Positions 40,947 to 51,415 of a stretch of 64,000 nt of DNA are shown piece after piece; position 1 is the stretch's first letter; every line of letters starts with the position of its first letter. The notes under the pieces were generated by a model. It searched no databases. It was not told the origin of the DNA and was given only the letters and a program-made list of their open reading frames with translations. The position numbers were made by a program, and so were the translations under genes. Source of the stretch: Bog-473 sp963783965 (GTDB taxonomy: Bacteria; Actinomycetota; Acidimicrobiia; Acidimicrobiales; RAAP-2); assembly GCA_963783965.1 (NCBI GenBank), contig CAWAPQ010000003.1:434001-498000 (forward strand). The letters are read 5' to 3'.

Positions 40947-42532
40947 TCCGGTCGCGCCTGGCCGTCACCAGCGACGAGTTCCGCGCCAACGCCGCCGCCA
41001 TGGGCGCGCTGGTCGACGAGGTGCGCGTCCTGCATGACACCGTGCTCGCCGGTGGCGGCGTGCAGTACGTCGAGCGCCACCGGGCCCGCGGCAAAATGCT
41101 GGCCCGCGAGCGTCTCGAGGCGCTGGTCGATCCCGGCACCCCGGTGCTCGAGCTCTGCCCGCTCGCGGGGCTGCACACCGGCGACCCGATCGGCGGCGGC
41201 GTCGTCGTCGCGCTGGCCGAAGTGGCGCACACCCAGTGCCTCGTCATCGCCAACGACCCGACCGTGCGCGGCGGGACAACGAGCCCGACGACCATCCGCA
41301 AGCTGCTGCGTGCCATGGACGTGGCGGAGGAGAACCGACTCCCGCTCCTGCTCCTGGTCGAGTCCGGAGGGGCCGATCTGCCCCGCCAGGCCGACGTCTT
41401 CGTCCCCGGCGGCGAGCAGTTCCGTCGTCTGACCCAGCTGTCGGCGCAGGGCATTCCCACCATCTGCGTCGTGTTCGGCTCCTCGACCGCCGGCGGCGCC
41501 TACCTCCCCGGCATGAGCGACTACACCGTGATGGTCGAGGATCGGGCCCGCGTCTTCCTCGGCGGGCCGCCGCTCGTGAAGATGGCCATCGGGGAGGAGG
41601 CGGACGAGGAGGAGCTGGGCGGGGCGCGCATGCACGCCGAGATCTCGGGCCTGTGCGACTACCTGGCCCGCGACGAGCCCGAGGCGATCCGCATGGCGCG
41701 CGGCATCGTGGCCCACCTGCACTGGCGTCGTCTGGGTCCCGGGCCCGTCGATCCCGCCGACGAGCCGCTCTACCCGGCCGAGGAGCTGCTCGGGATCGCG
41801 TCGGTGGACGTGCGCGTGCCCTTCGAGGTGCGCGAGATCATCGCCCGCATCGTCGACGGCTCCCGCTTCGAGGAATTCAAGACGGACTACGGCGCCCAGC
41901 TGGTGTGCGGGTGGGCCTCCATCGGTGGCTATCCGGTCGGCGTGCTGGCCAACAACGGCATCCTCTTCTCGCCCGAGGCACAGAAGGGCGCGCAGTTCAT
42001 TGCGCTCTGCAATCGCACCGACACGCCGATCCTGTTCGTGCAGAACATCACCGGGTTCATGGTCGGCACGCGCTACGAGCAGGGCGGGATCATCAAGGAC
42101 GGGGCCAAGCTGATCAACGCCGTGTCGAACTCGACCGTGCCGCACCTCACGCTCATGGTGGGGGCCAGCTACGGGGCGGGCAACTATGCGATGGCCGGAC
42201 GGGCGTACGACCCGCGCTTCGTCTTCACCTGGCCCAATCACCGCATCGCGGTCATGGGCCCGAAGCAGCTGGCGGGCGTGCTCTCCATTGTGCGCCGCAA
42301 CGCGGCCGCCGCGGCGGGCCGCGCCTTCGACGAGGCCGCCGACGAGGAGCTGCGCCGGGCTACCGAAGCGCAGATCGAGGAGGAGTCGACGGCGCAGTAC
42401 GCCACGGGCCGGCTCTGGGACGACGGGATCATCGACCCACGCGACACGCGTACCGTGCTGGCCGTGGCGCTGACCGCCGTGCACTCGGCGGCGGTACGTG
42501 GCACGGCGGTCTTCGGCGTGGTGCGGCACTGA
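40943..42532 (+). CDS. Acyl-CoA carboxylase beta subunit (methylcrotonyl/geranyl-CoA carboxylase type)
   Basis: The 529-residue carboxyltransferase starts at ATG 40943. It shows ERHRARGKMLARERLEALVD, VESGGADLPRQADVF, FGSSTAGGAYLPGMSDYTVM, NITGFMVGTRYEQGGIIKDG, VGASYGAGNYAMAGRAYDPR and WPNHRIAVMGPKQLAGVL. The last blocks are typical of MCC/GCC beta rather than propionyl-CoA carboxylase beta. It transfers carboxyl from biotin to the acyl-CoA, working with the alpha subunit encoded next (start one base after this stop). Confidence 0.93.
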   Translation: MIRSRLAVTSDEFRANAAAMGALVDEVRVLHDTVLAGGGVQYVERHRARGKMLARERLEALVDPGTPVLELCPLAGLHTGDPIGGGVVVALAEVAHTQCLVIANDPTVRGGTTSPTTIRKLLRAMDVAEENRLPLLLLVESGGADLPRQADVFVPGGEQFRRLTQLSAQGIPTICVVFGSSTAGGAYLPGMSDYTVMVEDRARVFLGGPPLVKMAIGEEADEEELGGARMHAEISGLCDYLARDEPEAIRMARGIVAHLHWRRLGPGPVDPADEPLYPAEELLGIASVDVRVPFEVREIIARIVDGSRFEEFKTDYGAQLVCGWASIGGYPVGVLANNGILFSPEAQKGAQFIALCNRTDTPILFVQNITGFMVGTRYEQGGIIKDGAKLINAVSNSTVPHLTLMVGASYGAGNYAMAGRAYDPRFVFTWPNHRIAVMGPKQLAGVLSIVRRNAAAAAGRAFDEAADEELRRATEAQIEEESTAQYATGRLWDDGIIDPRDTRTVLAVALTAVHSAAVRGTAVFGVVRH

Positions 42533-44506
42533 TGATCGAGCGCCTCCTGGTGGCCAACCGGGGCGAAATCGCCCGGCGTCTCATCCGCGGCGCGCATGCT
42601 GCGGGCATGGAGGCCATCGCCGTCTACGCGACCGATGACGCCGAGAGCCCGCATGTCGGGGAGGCCGATGCTGCGGTGCACCTGCCCGGCACGTCGCTGG
42701 CCGAGACCTACCTGTCGCCGGCCGCTCTCGTGGAGGCGGCGCTGCTGGCCCGGGCGGACTCGGTCCACCCGGGCTACGGCTTCCTCTCCGAGAACCCCGC
42801 GCTGCCCGAGGCGTGTGCGGCCGAGGGCCTGGTCTGGGTCGGGCCGTCGCCTGAGGCCATGCGCGTGATGGGACACAAGGCCCGGGCCAAGGAGCTGGCG
42901 GCCGCGGCCGGGGTGCCGGTGCTCCCCAGCGCCGTGGTGGCGGACGAGGCCGGACTGCAGGCCGCCGCCGCGAGCGTCGGGTACCCGCTGCTCGTCAAGG
43001 CGTCCGCCGGCGGTGGCGGCCGCGGCATGCGCCTGGTGCGCGCGCCGGACGAGCTCGTCGATGCCGTGGCCGCGGCGCAGCGCGAGGCGGCGGCCGCCTT
43101 CGGGTCGGACGAGGTCTTCCTGGAGCGCTATCTCGAGGCCCCCCGCCACGTGGAGGTGCAGGTGGTCGGGGACAGCCAGGGCACGGTGCTGCACCTGCTC
43201 GACCGGGAGTGCTCGGTGCAGCGCCGGCACCAGAAGGTGGTCGAGGAGGCGCCGGCGGTGCTGGTGCCCGAGGCGACCCGTCAGCAGATGTGCGAAGCGG
43301 CCGTCGCGGTGGCGCGCGCGGTCGGGTACACGGGGGTGGGCACCGTCGAGTACCTGGTCGACGCCGGCGGGTTCTTCTTTCTCGAAATGAACACACGCCT
43401 GCAGGTGGAGCACGGGGTGACCGAACTCGTCACCGGGCTCGACCTCGTGGTGCTGCAACTGGCGGTGGCGGCCGGGCATCCCCTCCCGCTGGCTCAGTCC
43501 GCGGTGGTCGCGACGGGGCACGCCGTGGAGGTGCGCCTCTGTGCCGAGCGGCCGCGGGACGACTACCGGCCCACGCCCGGCACCGCGACCCACGTGCGGT
43601 GGCCGGAGGGGCCGGGGCTCCGCACCGACCGCGCCATCGAGTCGGGGACCGTCGTCAGCCCCGCCTACGATTCCTTGGTGGCGAAGCTGATGGCCCACGG
43701 CCCCGATCGCGCCGTCGCCGTCGCCGGGTTGTCACGGGGCCTGCGCTCGCTGGAACTGGACGGCCTGGAGACGAACCGTGACCTGCTCGGCGCAGTGCTC
43801 GACGACGCGGACTTCCGGGAGGGCCGGGCCGACGTGCACTACCTGGACGGCCGGCCCGATCTGCGTGACGCCGTCCTGGCGGACGAGACGCGGCGCCGTC
43901 ACGCCGCCGCCGCGGCCTTCTGCCTCACGAGGGAGCGGGCAGCGCGGAGCCTCGTCCCCGTTCCCGCCGCCGGCTGGCGCAATGTCGGACGCCCGCTGCA
44001 CGCCGATCAACTCACGGACGCCACGGGGACGATCGAGGTGCGGGCCGCGCCCCCGCTGAGCCGGCCCGCGTGCTGGTCGACGACGAGTGGCGCGACGTGG
44101 GCAGGGCGCAGGTCCACGGCGGCGACGTCGGGGCCGGCGAGGGTGAACACCTCGTCGACCTGATGGCAGACGGGGTGCGCCGCCGCTACCGGGTGCGGCT
44201 CACGGACCACAGGGCGGATGTGAACGGGCCCGAGGGCCAATCGAGCTTCGCCCTGCGCACGGCGGACGATGCCGATGCGCGCGGCGGTGTGGCCGGCGAG
44301 TGCCGCGCCCCGTTGCCCGGTGCGGTGACCAAGGTGCTCGTGGCCGAGGGCGACGTGGTGGCCGAGGGCGACGGATTGGTCGCGCTCGAGGCGATGAAGA
44401 TGGAGCACACCTTGCGGGCCAACGGTGCCGGGACGGTGACCCAGGTGCACTGCGTGCCGGGGCAGCAGGTCGACGTGCACGACCTCCTGGTCACGGTGGA
44501 GCCGGC

Positions 44507-44510
<4 letters not shown>
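42533..44510 (+). CDS. Acyl-CoA carboxylase alpha subunit (biotin carboxylase-BCCP), apparent frameshift
   Basis: From ATG 42533 the frame encodes a complete biotin carboxylase (LLVANRGEIARRLIRGA, KASAGGGGRGMRLV, ECSVQRRHQKVVEEAP, FLEMNTRLQVEHGVTE). Past about 44,050 it runs into unrelated residues and stops at 44163. The BT linker and biotinyl domain (PLPGAVTKVLVAEGDVVAEG, EAMKMEHTL with the biotin Lys) continue one frame back to 44510. One extra C in the C5 run at 44050-44054 would join both halves into a normal protein of about 659 residues. Possible causes are sequencing error, true mutation, or separate translation from the GTG at 44070. Confidence 0.85.
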
Positions 44511-46327
<1,817 letters not shown>

Positions 46328-46366
46328 CGGCGTGTCTGGGCCGATCCCGTCCGGGCATCTGGCAGG

Positions 46367-47542
46367 ATGGCGCTCGTGGAGTCGGTCGCCCGCCTGATCG
46401 CGCTGATCGCGGGCATCGCCATCGTGCTCGTCACCGCCTGGAGCGTGTTCACCGCGCTCGTCGTGCCACGGGTGACGTCCTCGCCGGCCATGCGCATGTT
46501 GGCCCGGACCCTCGGTGGCTCGGCCCGCCGGGTCGCGCCGAAGCTCCCGGACTACGAGACGCGCGATCGGGTCCTGTCGTTCGTCGGACCCGCCGCCATG
46601 GTCTTTCTCTTCGTGCTCTGGCTCTGCTTCATCGTTTTCGGCATCGCGCTGATCGAGTGGGACGCGGCGGGGGTGGACTTCGCCACGGCTCTCGGGATCT
46701 CAGGGTCCTCGGTCTTCACGCTCGGCATCGTCTCGTCAGGACACGCGGGGCCGCGGGTGGTCGAGGTCGTGGCGGCCGGCATCGGCCTCCTCGTGGTGGC
46801 GCTCGAGATCGCCTACCTCCCGACGCTGTACACCCAGTTCTCCACCCGCGAGACAGAGGTGACGCTGTTGGAGGCGCGGGCGGGGAACCCGGCCTGGGGC
46901 CCGGAGATCCTGGCCCGCCACCATTGGCTGGACGTCATGGACGAGCTGCCGCCGCTCTACTCGGACTGGGAGCGCTGGGCCGCCGAGGTGTCGGAGAGCC
47001 ACGCCAACTATCCCGGGTTGCTCTGGTTCCGTTCTCCGGTGTCGACCCGCAGCTGGCTCGTGGGCCTGGTGGCCATGATGGACTCGGCGGCGCTGTACCA
47101 CGCCGTCAGCCCTTCGCAGACGCCGCGCCAGGCTCGCCTCTGCCTCTCCATGGGGATCAACTGCCTGCGCTCCATGGCGCGCGCCTTGCGCATCCCCTAC
47201 GACGACGACCCGCTCCCGACGGCCAGTGTGCGCCTGTCGCGCCTGGAGTTCGACGAGGGTTTCCGGCGGCTCGAGTCCGTCAACTTCCCCGCCGAGCGAA
47301 CGGCCGACGACGCCTGGCGGCACTTCCAGGGCTGGCGGGTCAACTACGAGCCCATCGTCGACGCGCTGACCGCGATCATCGTGCCGCCGCCGGCGCCCTG
47401 GTTCATCGTGCGACCCGAGCTCGGCCTGGCCAAGTTCCCCCTGGTGCTCAACCGGACACCGGACGAGCCCGAGGGTGCTCAGGGATTCGGCGTCAACAAG
47501 ACCTTCAAGACGCCGTCGGCCCGCGAGTCGAACAACTCGTAG
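46367..47542 (+). CDS. Ion-channel-like membrane protein of unknown function
   Basis: The protein has 391 residues. Membrane helices lie at about 8-32, 72-96 and 125-148. Between the second and third is a short re-entrant-like stretch, TALGISGSSVFTLGIVSS, placed where a potassium-channel pore loop would be but without the TVGYG filter. The C-terminal 240 residues are soluble with conserved-looking blocks (WLDVMDELPPLYSDWERWAA, QARLCLSMGINCLRSMARAL). The family is unnamed to me. The last 64 bp overlap the 3' end of the alcohol dehydrogenase gene on the other strand. Confidence 0.6.
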   Translation: MALVESVARLIALIAGIAIVLVTAWSVFTALVVPRVTSSPAMRMLARTLGGSARRVAPKLPDYETRDRVLSFVGPAAMVFLFVLWLCFIVFGIALIEWDAAGVDFATALGISGSSVFTLGIVSSGHAGPRVVEVVAAGIGLLVVALEIAYLPTLYTQFSTRETEVTLLEARAGNPAWGPEILARHHWLDVMDELPPLYSDWERWAAEVSESHANYPGLLWFRSPVSTRSWLVGLVAMMDSAALYHAVSPSQTPRQARLCLSMGINCLRSMARALRIPYDDDPLPTASVRLSRLEFDEGFRRLESVNFPAERTADDAWRHFQGWRVNYEPIVDALTAIIVPPPAPWFIVRPELGLAKFPLVLNRTPDEPEGAQGFGVNKTFKTPSARESNNS

Positions 47543-48525
47543 GCCTCGGGGGCCTGGCTCAGGTCCATCCGGTGCGTGAACGTCTCGCCCAGTCCGGCCA
47601 GCCGGCCCGATTGCAGGAGCGGGACGAGGGAGCGCCACGTTCCGGGAATCGGCGCGAACACGGCGCGCAGGGTCAGGCTCTTCAAGAAGACGATCCCCAT
47701 CGGGAAGGGGAGGTCCATCGTGAGGTTGACGCCGACGACCGACACCGTGCCGCCGGTGGCCGCGCAGGACACGGCGTCGAGGACAGTGGCATCAGCCCCG
47801 ACGGCCTCAATGACGCTCTCGGCCCCCCGACCGCCCGTGGCTTCGAGCACCTGGAGCGATCCGGGTGCGAGGCGCGCATCGATGGGCTCCGCCCCCAGAC
47901 GCTCGGCCCGGGCCAGCCTCTCGGGCACCATGTCGATCGCGAGGATGCGCGCGGGGCCGAAGAGCGACGCGCACTGCAGCGCCATGATCCCGACCGGCCC
48001 GAGGCCGACGACGACCACGGTGGCGCCCGGCTGGATGTTCGCCCGCAGCGCGCCGAGGTAGCCCGTCGGCAGGATGTCGGTGAGGAGGACCGCCTCCTCG
48101 TCGGCGACGCCCTCGGGGATCGGGAGGGTGAAGAGGTCGGCGAACGGGACCGCCATGGCCTCGGCCTGGCCGCCGGGAAGTTCGGGCACCGTGCCGAACG
48201 CCGTGGCCTTGTCGGCCAGGCAGACATTGGGCTGGCCGGCCAGGCAGGCCGTGCAGAGGCCGCACCCGATGACACCCGAGACCAGCACACGGTCGCCCGC
48301 TCTCAGGCTGTGCACGTGCGGCCCGACGTCGGTGACCGTCCCGATCGCCTCGTGGCCGAGCCTGATGCCGCTGCCCGTCGGTGCGTCGTGGTACAGGTGC
48401 AGATCGGAACCGCAGATGGCCGTGCGCTCGACCGTGACGATGACGCCTTCGGGCCCGGGCAGCACCGGATCGGGGACGTTCTCGACCTTGACGTTGCGCG
48501 GTCCCTCGAGGACGGTGGCTCGCAT
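47479..48525 (-). CDS. Zinc-dependent alcohol dehydrogenase (MDR family)
   Basis: The 348-residue medium-chain dehydrogenase has the catalytic zinc ligand in TAICGSDLHLYH and RLGHEAIGTV. The structural zinc lobe, normally four Cys, shows CGLCTACLAGQPNVC. The Rossmann fold is VVVVGLGPVGIMALQCA with the NAD-selecting acidic residue in ILAIDMVPERLA. It oxidises an alcohol or aldehyde; the substrate is unknown. A TAGCGT box lies 6 nt upstream of the ATG. Its gene converges with and overlaps the channel-like gene and diverges from clpS. Confidence 0.92.
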   Translation of the reverse strand: MRATVLEGPRNVKVENVPDPVLPGPEGVIVTVERTAICGSDLHLYHDAPTGSGIRLGHEAIGTVTDVGPHVHSLRAGDRVLVSGVIGCGLCTACLAGQPNVCLADKATAFGTVPELPGGQAEAMAVPFADLFTLPIPEGVADEEAVLLTDILPTGYLGALRANIQPGATVVVVGLGPVGIMALQCASLFGPARILAIDMVPERLARAERLGAEPIDARLAPGSLQVLEATGGRGAESVIEAVGADATVLDAVSCAATGGTVSVVGVNLTMDLPFPMGIVFLKSLTLRAVFAPIPGTWRSLVPLLQSGRLAGLGETFTHRMDLSQAPEAYELFDSRADGVLKVLLTPNP

Positions 48526-48531
48526 CTCCGC

Positions 48532-48537
48532 ACGCTA
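48532..48537 (-). promoter_or_regulatory. -10-like TAGCGT before the alcohol dehydrogenase
   Basis: The box ends 6 nt before the ATG at 48523-48525. A GGAG touching the start is too close for normal use. Confidence 0.4.
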
Positions 48538-48593
48538 CCCCGCAGGACTAAACTGCCACGGGCCCGATTCCGGCCCACGATCTCGGAGATCCA

Positions 48594-48893
48594 TTGCCTC
48601 GGACACTCGAACCCAGCACGACCGTCGTGGCCGACGAGGACATCGACGCCTTCTTCGAGTACGAGGACCTCTGGGCGGTCATCGTCTGGAACGACGACGT
48701 CACCACGTTTCAGACCGTCATCCAGGCCTTCGTGGAGATCTTCGGCCACTCGGTCGAGCGGGCCGACAAGTTGGCCTGGCGGATTCACCGTACGGGCAAG
48801 GCGGTGGCGGCGGTGCGGCCCAAGGACGAGGCCGAGGCCGCCGTCCACGCGCTGCACCTGCGCAAGATCTCGGCCTCGCTCAGCCGGGCCTAG
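48594..48893 (+). CDS. clpS: ATP-dependent Clp protease adaptor ClpS
   Basis: The 99-residue protein starts at TTG 48594 with GGAG upstream. It has the ClpS core WAVIVWNDDVTTFQTVIQAF, with the N-degron pocket residues, followed by EIFGHSVERADKLAWRIHRT and the final strand GKAVAAVRPKDEAEAAVHAL. ClpS delivers N-end-rule substrates to ClpC/ClpA. In Actinobacteria a DUF2017 gene usually follows clpS; here a transposase fragment occupies that place. Confidence 0.95.
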   Translation: MPRTLEPSTTVVADEDIDAFFEYEDLWAVIVWNDDVTTFQTVIQAFVEIFGHSVERADKLAWRIHRTGKAVAAVRPKDEAEAAVHALHLRKISASLSRA

Positions 48894-48898
48894 GGTTG

Positions 48899-49045
48899 GT
48901 GGCCGACAATCACCGGCGGGTCAGATTCCGCGGTGTCGAGAAGAACCGCCTCGGCCTCGTGCTGCGGGCCGCTGCCCTCAATCTCAGGCGATTGGTCAAC
49001 CTCGGACTCGACCACGACGGCGGATGGCGGCGCGGAGCGACCTGA
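48899..49045 (+). pseudogene. C-terminal fragment of a DDE transposase (IS5/IS1182-like)
   Basis: The 48-residue frame ADNHRRVRFRGVEKNRLGLV, then LRAAALNLRRLVNLGLD, matches the very C terminus of IS5/IS1182-type transposases, where a RRxRYRG-xxKxxLqxxLxAAAxNLKRLxxL pattern is standard. It begins 5 bp after clpS with no catalytic domain. It is a leftover of an insertion or deletion event. Confidence 0.65.
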
Positions 49046-49377
49046 CCCGCTCCGCGCAAGCCCAGGCCGTCAAAGAGGGACCTCGCTTCGGGCATTGCCC
49101 ACCTGGGTGGCCGACTTCAACCCTCTTCGTGTCGGCGCTTCGGTCGGACATGTCCTGAGCTTGCAATCCCAAAGCTACGCCCCGGACCGGGTTTGTTCAA
49201 CAGGTCTCTTAGAGCCTTCGCGACAGCACGACCCGGCTCGGGTCGATGCGACCGGTTGGCCGCCGGTCTGGACGGTTCTCCCTGCTGCGCATCCCGGCAC
49301 CCCGCGTCAGCGTGGCCACGTCTCGTGCGACGCCATCCACCGGCACGCGGTGGACGCCCGCCGTTCTTGTGTGTATG
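49046..49377. other. Gap between transposase scrap and tetR, no gene recognised
   Basis: I see no convincing coding frame or RNA gene. Composition is slightly less GC-rich than the neighbouring genes. It may be non-coding debris from the insertion next to clpS. Confidence 0.4.
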
Positions 49378-49397
49378 CTTTGAGCATTCACTCAAAG
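49378..49397. promoter_or_regulatory. Inverted repeat upstream of the TetR gene, probable operator
   Basis: CTTTGAG (49378-49384) and CTCAAAG (49391-49397) form a perfect 7-bp inverted repeat with a 6-bp spacer, 13 bp upstream of the start codon. It directly follows a TATGCT (-10-like, 49375-49380), so bound repressor would cover the promoter. Confidence 0.65.
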
Positions 49398-49410
49398 TGA
49401 GGGGTCGGAG

Positions 49411-50058
49411 ATGGCCAAGTCCGGGACGTCGAGCACCGTGGTGGGCAAGGACTCCTCCCGCTCGTCGGGCACGCGCACGAAGCTCGTCGACGCCGCGATA
49501 GAGACGCTCAAGGCCGAGGGGTTTGCGGGCTCGAGCGCGCGGGCGATCGCCGAGCGCGCCGGCCTGAACCAGGGCCTGATCTTCTACCACTTCGGCTCCG
49601 TTGCGAGCCTCTTGCTGGCCGCGCTCGACTCGGTCAGTGCCCGGCGGATGGAGCAGTACGGGGCGGCGGTCGACCGGGTCGGGTCACCCACCGAGCTCGT
49701 CGACGTGGCGACAACGATCTTTCGGGAGGATCTCGACGCCGGCTACGTCTCTGTCCTCGTCGAAATGATCGCGGGGGCGTCGTCGACGCCCGGCCTGGGC
49801 GCCGAAGTGTCGGCTCGCCTTGGCCCCTGGTTCGCGTTCGCCGAGCATGCGGTGACCGCCACACTCGGCTCGCCGCTGGACTCGGTGGTGCCTCCGCCCG
49901 ACATGGCGTACGGGATCGTCGCGCTCTACCTCGGGCTCGAGATGCTGACGCACCTCGACGGGGATCGCGCCCGGGCGCTCGGGCTCTTCGCCCACGCGAA
50001 GAACCTGGCGGCGCTGCTCGAGGCCCTCACGGCGCCGGCACCGCCGGAGGCGTCATGA
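49411..50058 (+). CDS. TetR-family transcriptional regulator
   Basis: The 215-residue protein has a Ser/Thr-rich N-terminal arm and then a TetR HTH (TKLVDAAIETLKAEGFAGSS, AERAGLNQGLIFYHFGSVAS). A helical C-terminal ligand domain follows. A GGAG site precedes the ATG. It is the first gene of an operon with an extended SDR and a small membrane protein (ATGA overlap with the SDR). A palindromic operator upstream points to autoregulation and control of those genes. Confidence 0.92.
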   Translation: MAKSGTSSTVVGKDSSRSSGTRTKLVDAAIETLKAEGFAGSSARAIAERAGLNQGLIFYHFGSVASLLLAALDSVSARRMEQYGAAVDRVGSPTELVDVATTIFREDLDAGYVSVLVEMIAGASSTPGLGAEVSARLGPWFAFAEHAVTATLGSPLDSVVPPPDMAYGIVALYLGLEMLTHLDGDRARALGLFAHAKNLAALLEALTAPAPPEAS

Positions 50059-51020
50059 CCGGGGTCGCACCCATGGGGGCCGGGGCACGGCGCCGGTCGA
50101 CGGACACCGGGCTCGACGTGGTCACGGGCGCCTTCAGCTACTCGGGTGCCTCCCTGGCGCGGGCGTTGCTGCAGGACGGGCGGCAGCTGCGTACCCTGAC
50201 GGGCCATCCCGGGCGGGCGCCGGGCGGGTCGGCGGTCGAGGTGCACCCGCTCGACTTCGACGACCCCCTCGGCCTGGTGGCGTCGCTCGCGGGCGCCACC
50301 ACGCTCTACAACACGTACTGGGTCCGCTTCCCCCATGGCGCCATCGACCACGAACGGGCCGTGGCCAACTCACGGGCGCTGTTCCATGCCGCGAGGCGGG
50401 CCGGCGTCCAGCGGATCGTGCACGTGAGCATCACCCACCCCAGCGGCGACTCGCCGTTTCCCTATTTCCGGGGCAAGGCCCTGGTGGAGCGGGCACTCGC
50501 CGAGTGCGATCTCTCCTACGCCATCGTCCGCCCGGCCATCCTCTTCGGTGGAGACGGCGTCCTGCTCAACAACATCGCCTGGCTCCTGCGCCGGCTGCCC
50601 GTCTTTGCCATCGGTGGCAACGGGGAGTACCGGATCCGGGGCATCCATGTCGACGACCTGGCCCGGTTGTGTCTGGCCAAGGCGGCCGAGACCCACGACA
50701 GCGTCACCGACGCCGTCGGCCCGGAGCGGCCGACCTTCAACGAGCTCGTCGGCGCCATCAAGGACGCAGTCGGGAGTCGGGCCCGCCTCGTCCACGTGCC
50801 CGGCGCCTGCGTGCCCCTCCTCGCCCGTGCGCTCGGGCTCGTCCTGCACGACGTGCTGCTCACCGCGGAGGAGTACCGGGCCATGGCCCGCGGTCTGGCC
50901 GACACCGACGGCCCGTCCACCGGCTCGACGGCCCTCTCGGTCTGGCTGGCCGGGCACGGGGAGACCCTCGGCCTCCACTACGCCAACGAGCTGGCCCGCC
51001 ACTTCGACGCCACGCCGTGA
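50055..51020 (+). CDS. Atypical SDR / NAD(P)H-binding protein
   Basis: The 321-residue protein has a Rossmann start VVTGAFSYSGASLARALLQD, which departs from GxxGxxG by a Ser/Tyr. It has the NDUFA9-like blocks YNTYWVRF, GVQRIVHVSITHPSGDSPFP, YFRGKALVERAL with the Tyr-x3-Lys pair, and IVRPAILFGGDGVLLNN. It is close to the NAD-dependent epimerase/complex I 39-kDa-like atypical SDRs. A substrate is not evident. It is co-translated with tetR and with the small membrane protein that follows. Confidence 0.82.
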   Translation: MTGVAPMGAGARRRSTDTGLDVVTGAFSYSGASLARALLQDGRQLRTLTGHPGRAPGGSAVEVHPLDFDDPLGLVASLAGATTLYNTYWVRFPHGAIDHERAVANSRALFHAARRAGVQRIVHVSITHPSGDSPFPYFRGKALVERALAECDLSYAIVRPAILFGGDGVLLNNIAWLLRRLPVFAIGGNGEYRIRGIHVDDLARLCLAKAAETHDSVTDAVGPERPTFNELVGAIKDAVGSRARLVHVPGACVPLLARALGLVLHDVLLTAEEYRAMARGLADTDGPSTGSTALSVWLAGHGETLGLHYANELARHFDATP

Positions 51021-51394
51021 GGCCCGCAGCCGTGGAGCATCCGCCGGACGCGGCGCCAGCTCTGGCTGTGATCGCCACCGACCTCGCGGCACTCGCGGCA
51101 GCCGCGGCGTTGACCGCTGCGCTGATGGTGATCGCGTTCGGTGTCATCGCCACATCCGGCACCTTCGGCGTGCGGATGGCCTGGCTCCTGGGTGTGGCGA
51201 TGCCCCTCTTGGCGGTGAGCACCATCATGTCCTGGATGGCCCGACGCACCGCCGCCCCCTCGTTCGGTCGCCGCATCAGCCGACCGGTCTTCCTCGCGGC
51301 CCTCTCCCTCTTCAGCATCCCGTTCGCGTTCGCGGTGACCGTGCTCGCCGTGTATGCGTTCCTCTTCGTGCACTACGCCCTGACGCGTCTGTAG
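51017..51394 (+). CDS. Small membrane protein
   Basis: Not recognised. The 125-residue protein starts at GTG 51017, overlapping the SDR stop (GTGA). It has three to four membrane helices (LAALAAAAALTAALMVIAFG; MAWLLGVAMPLLAVSTIMSW; PVFLAALSLFSIPFAFAVTV) and a basic loop between the second and third. It is the last gene of the TetR operon and so is likely under the same repressor. Confidence 0.65.
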   Translation: MRPAAVEHPPDAAPALAVIATDLAALAAAAALTAALMVIAFGVIATSGTFGVRMAWLLGVAMPLLAVSTIMSWMARRTAAPSFGRRISRPVFLAALSLFSIPFAFAVTVLAVYAFLFVHYALTRL

Positions 51395-51415
51395 CGAGCG
51401 GACGCGACGCGCTCC

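Noticed and set aside
49046..49377. Search for tRNA or small RNA in the gap before tetR
   Set aside because: No cloverleaf-compatible arms, T-loop consensus or terminator-linked hairpin could be found by eye.
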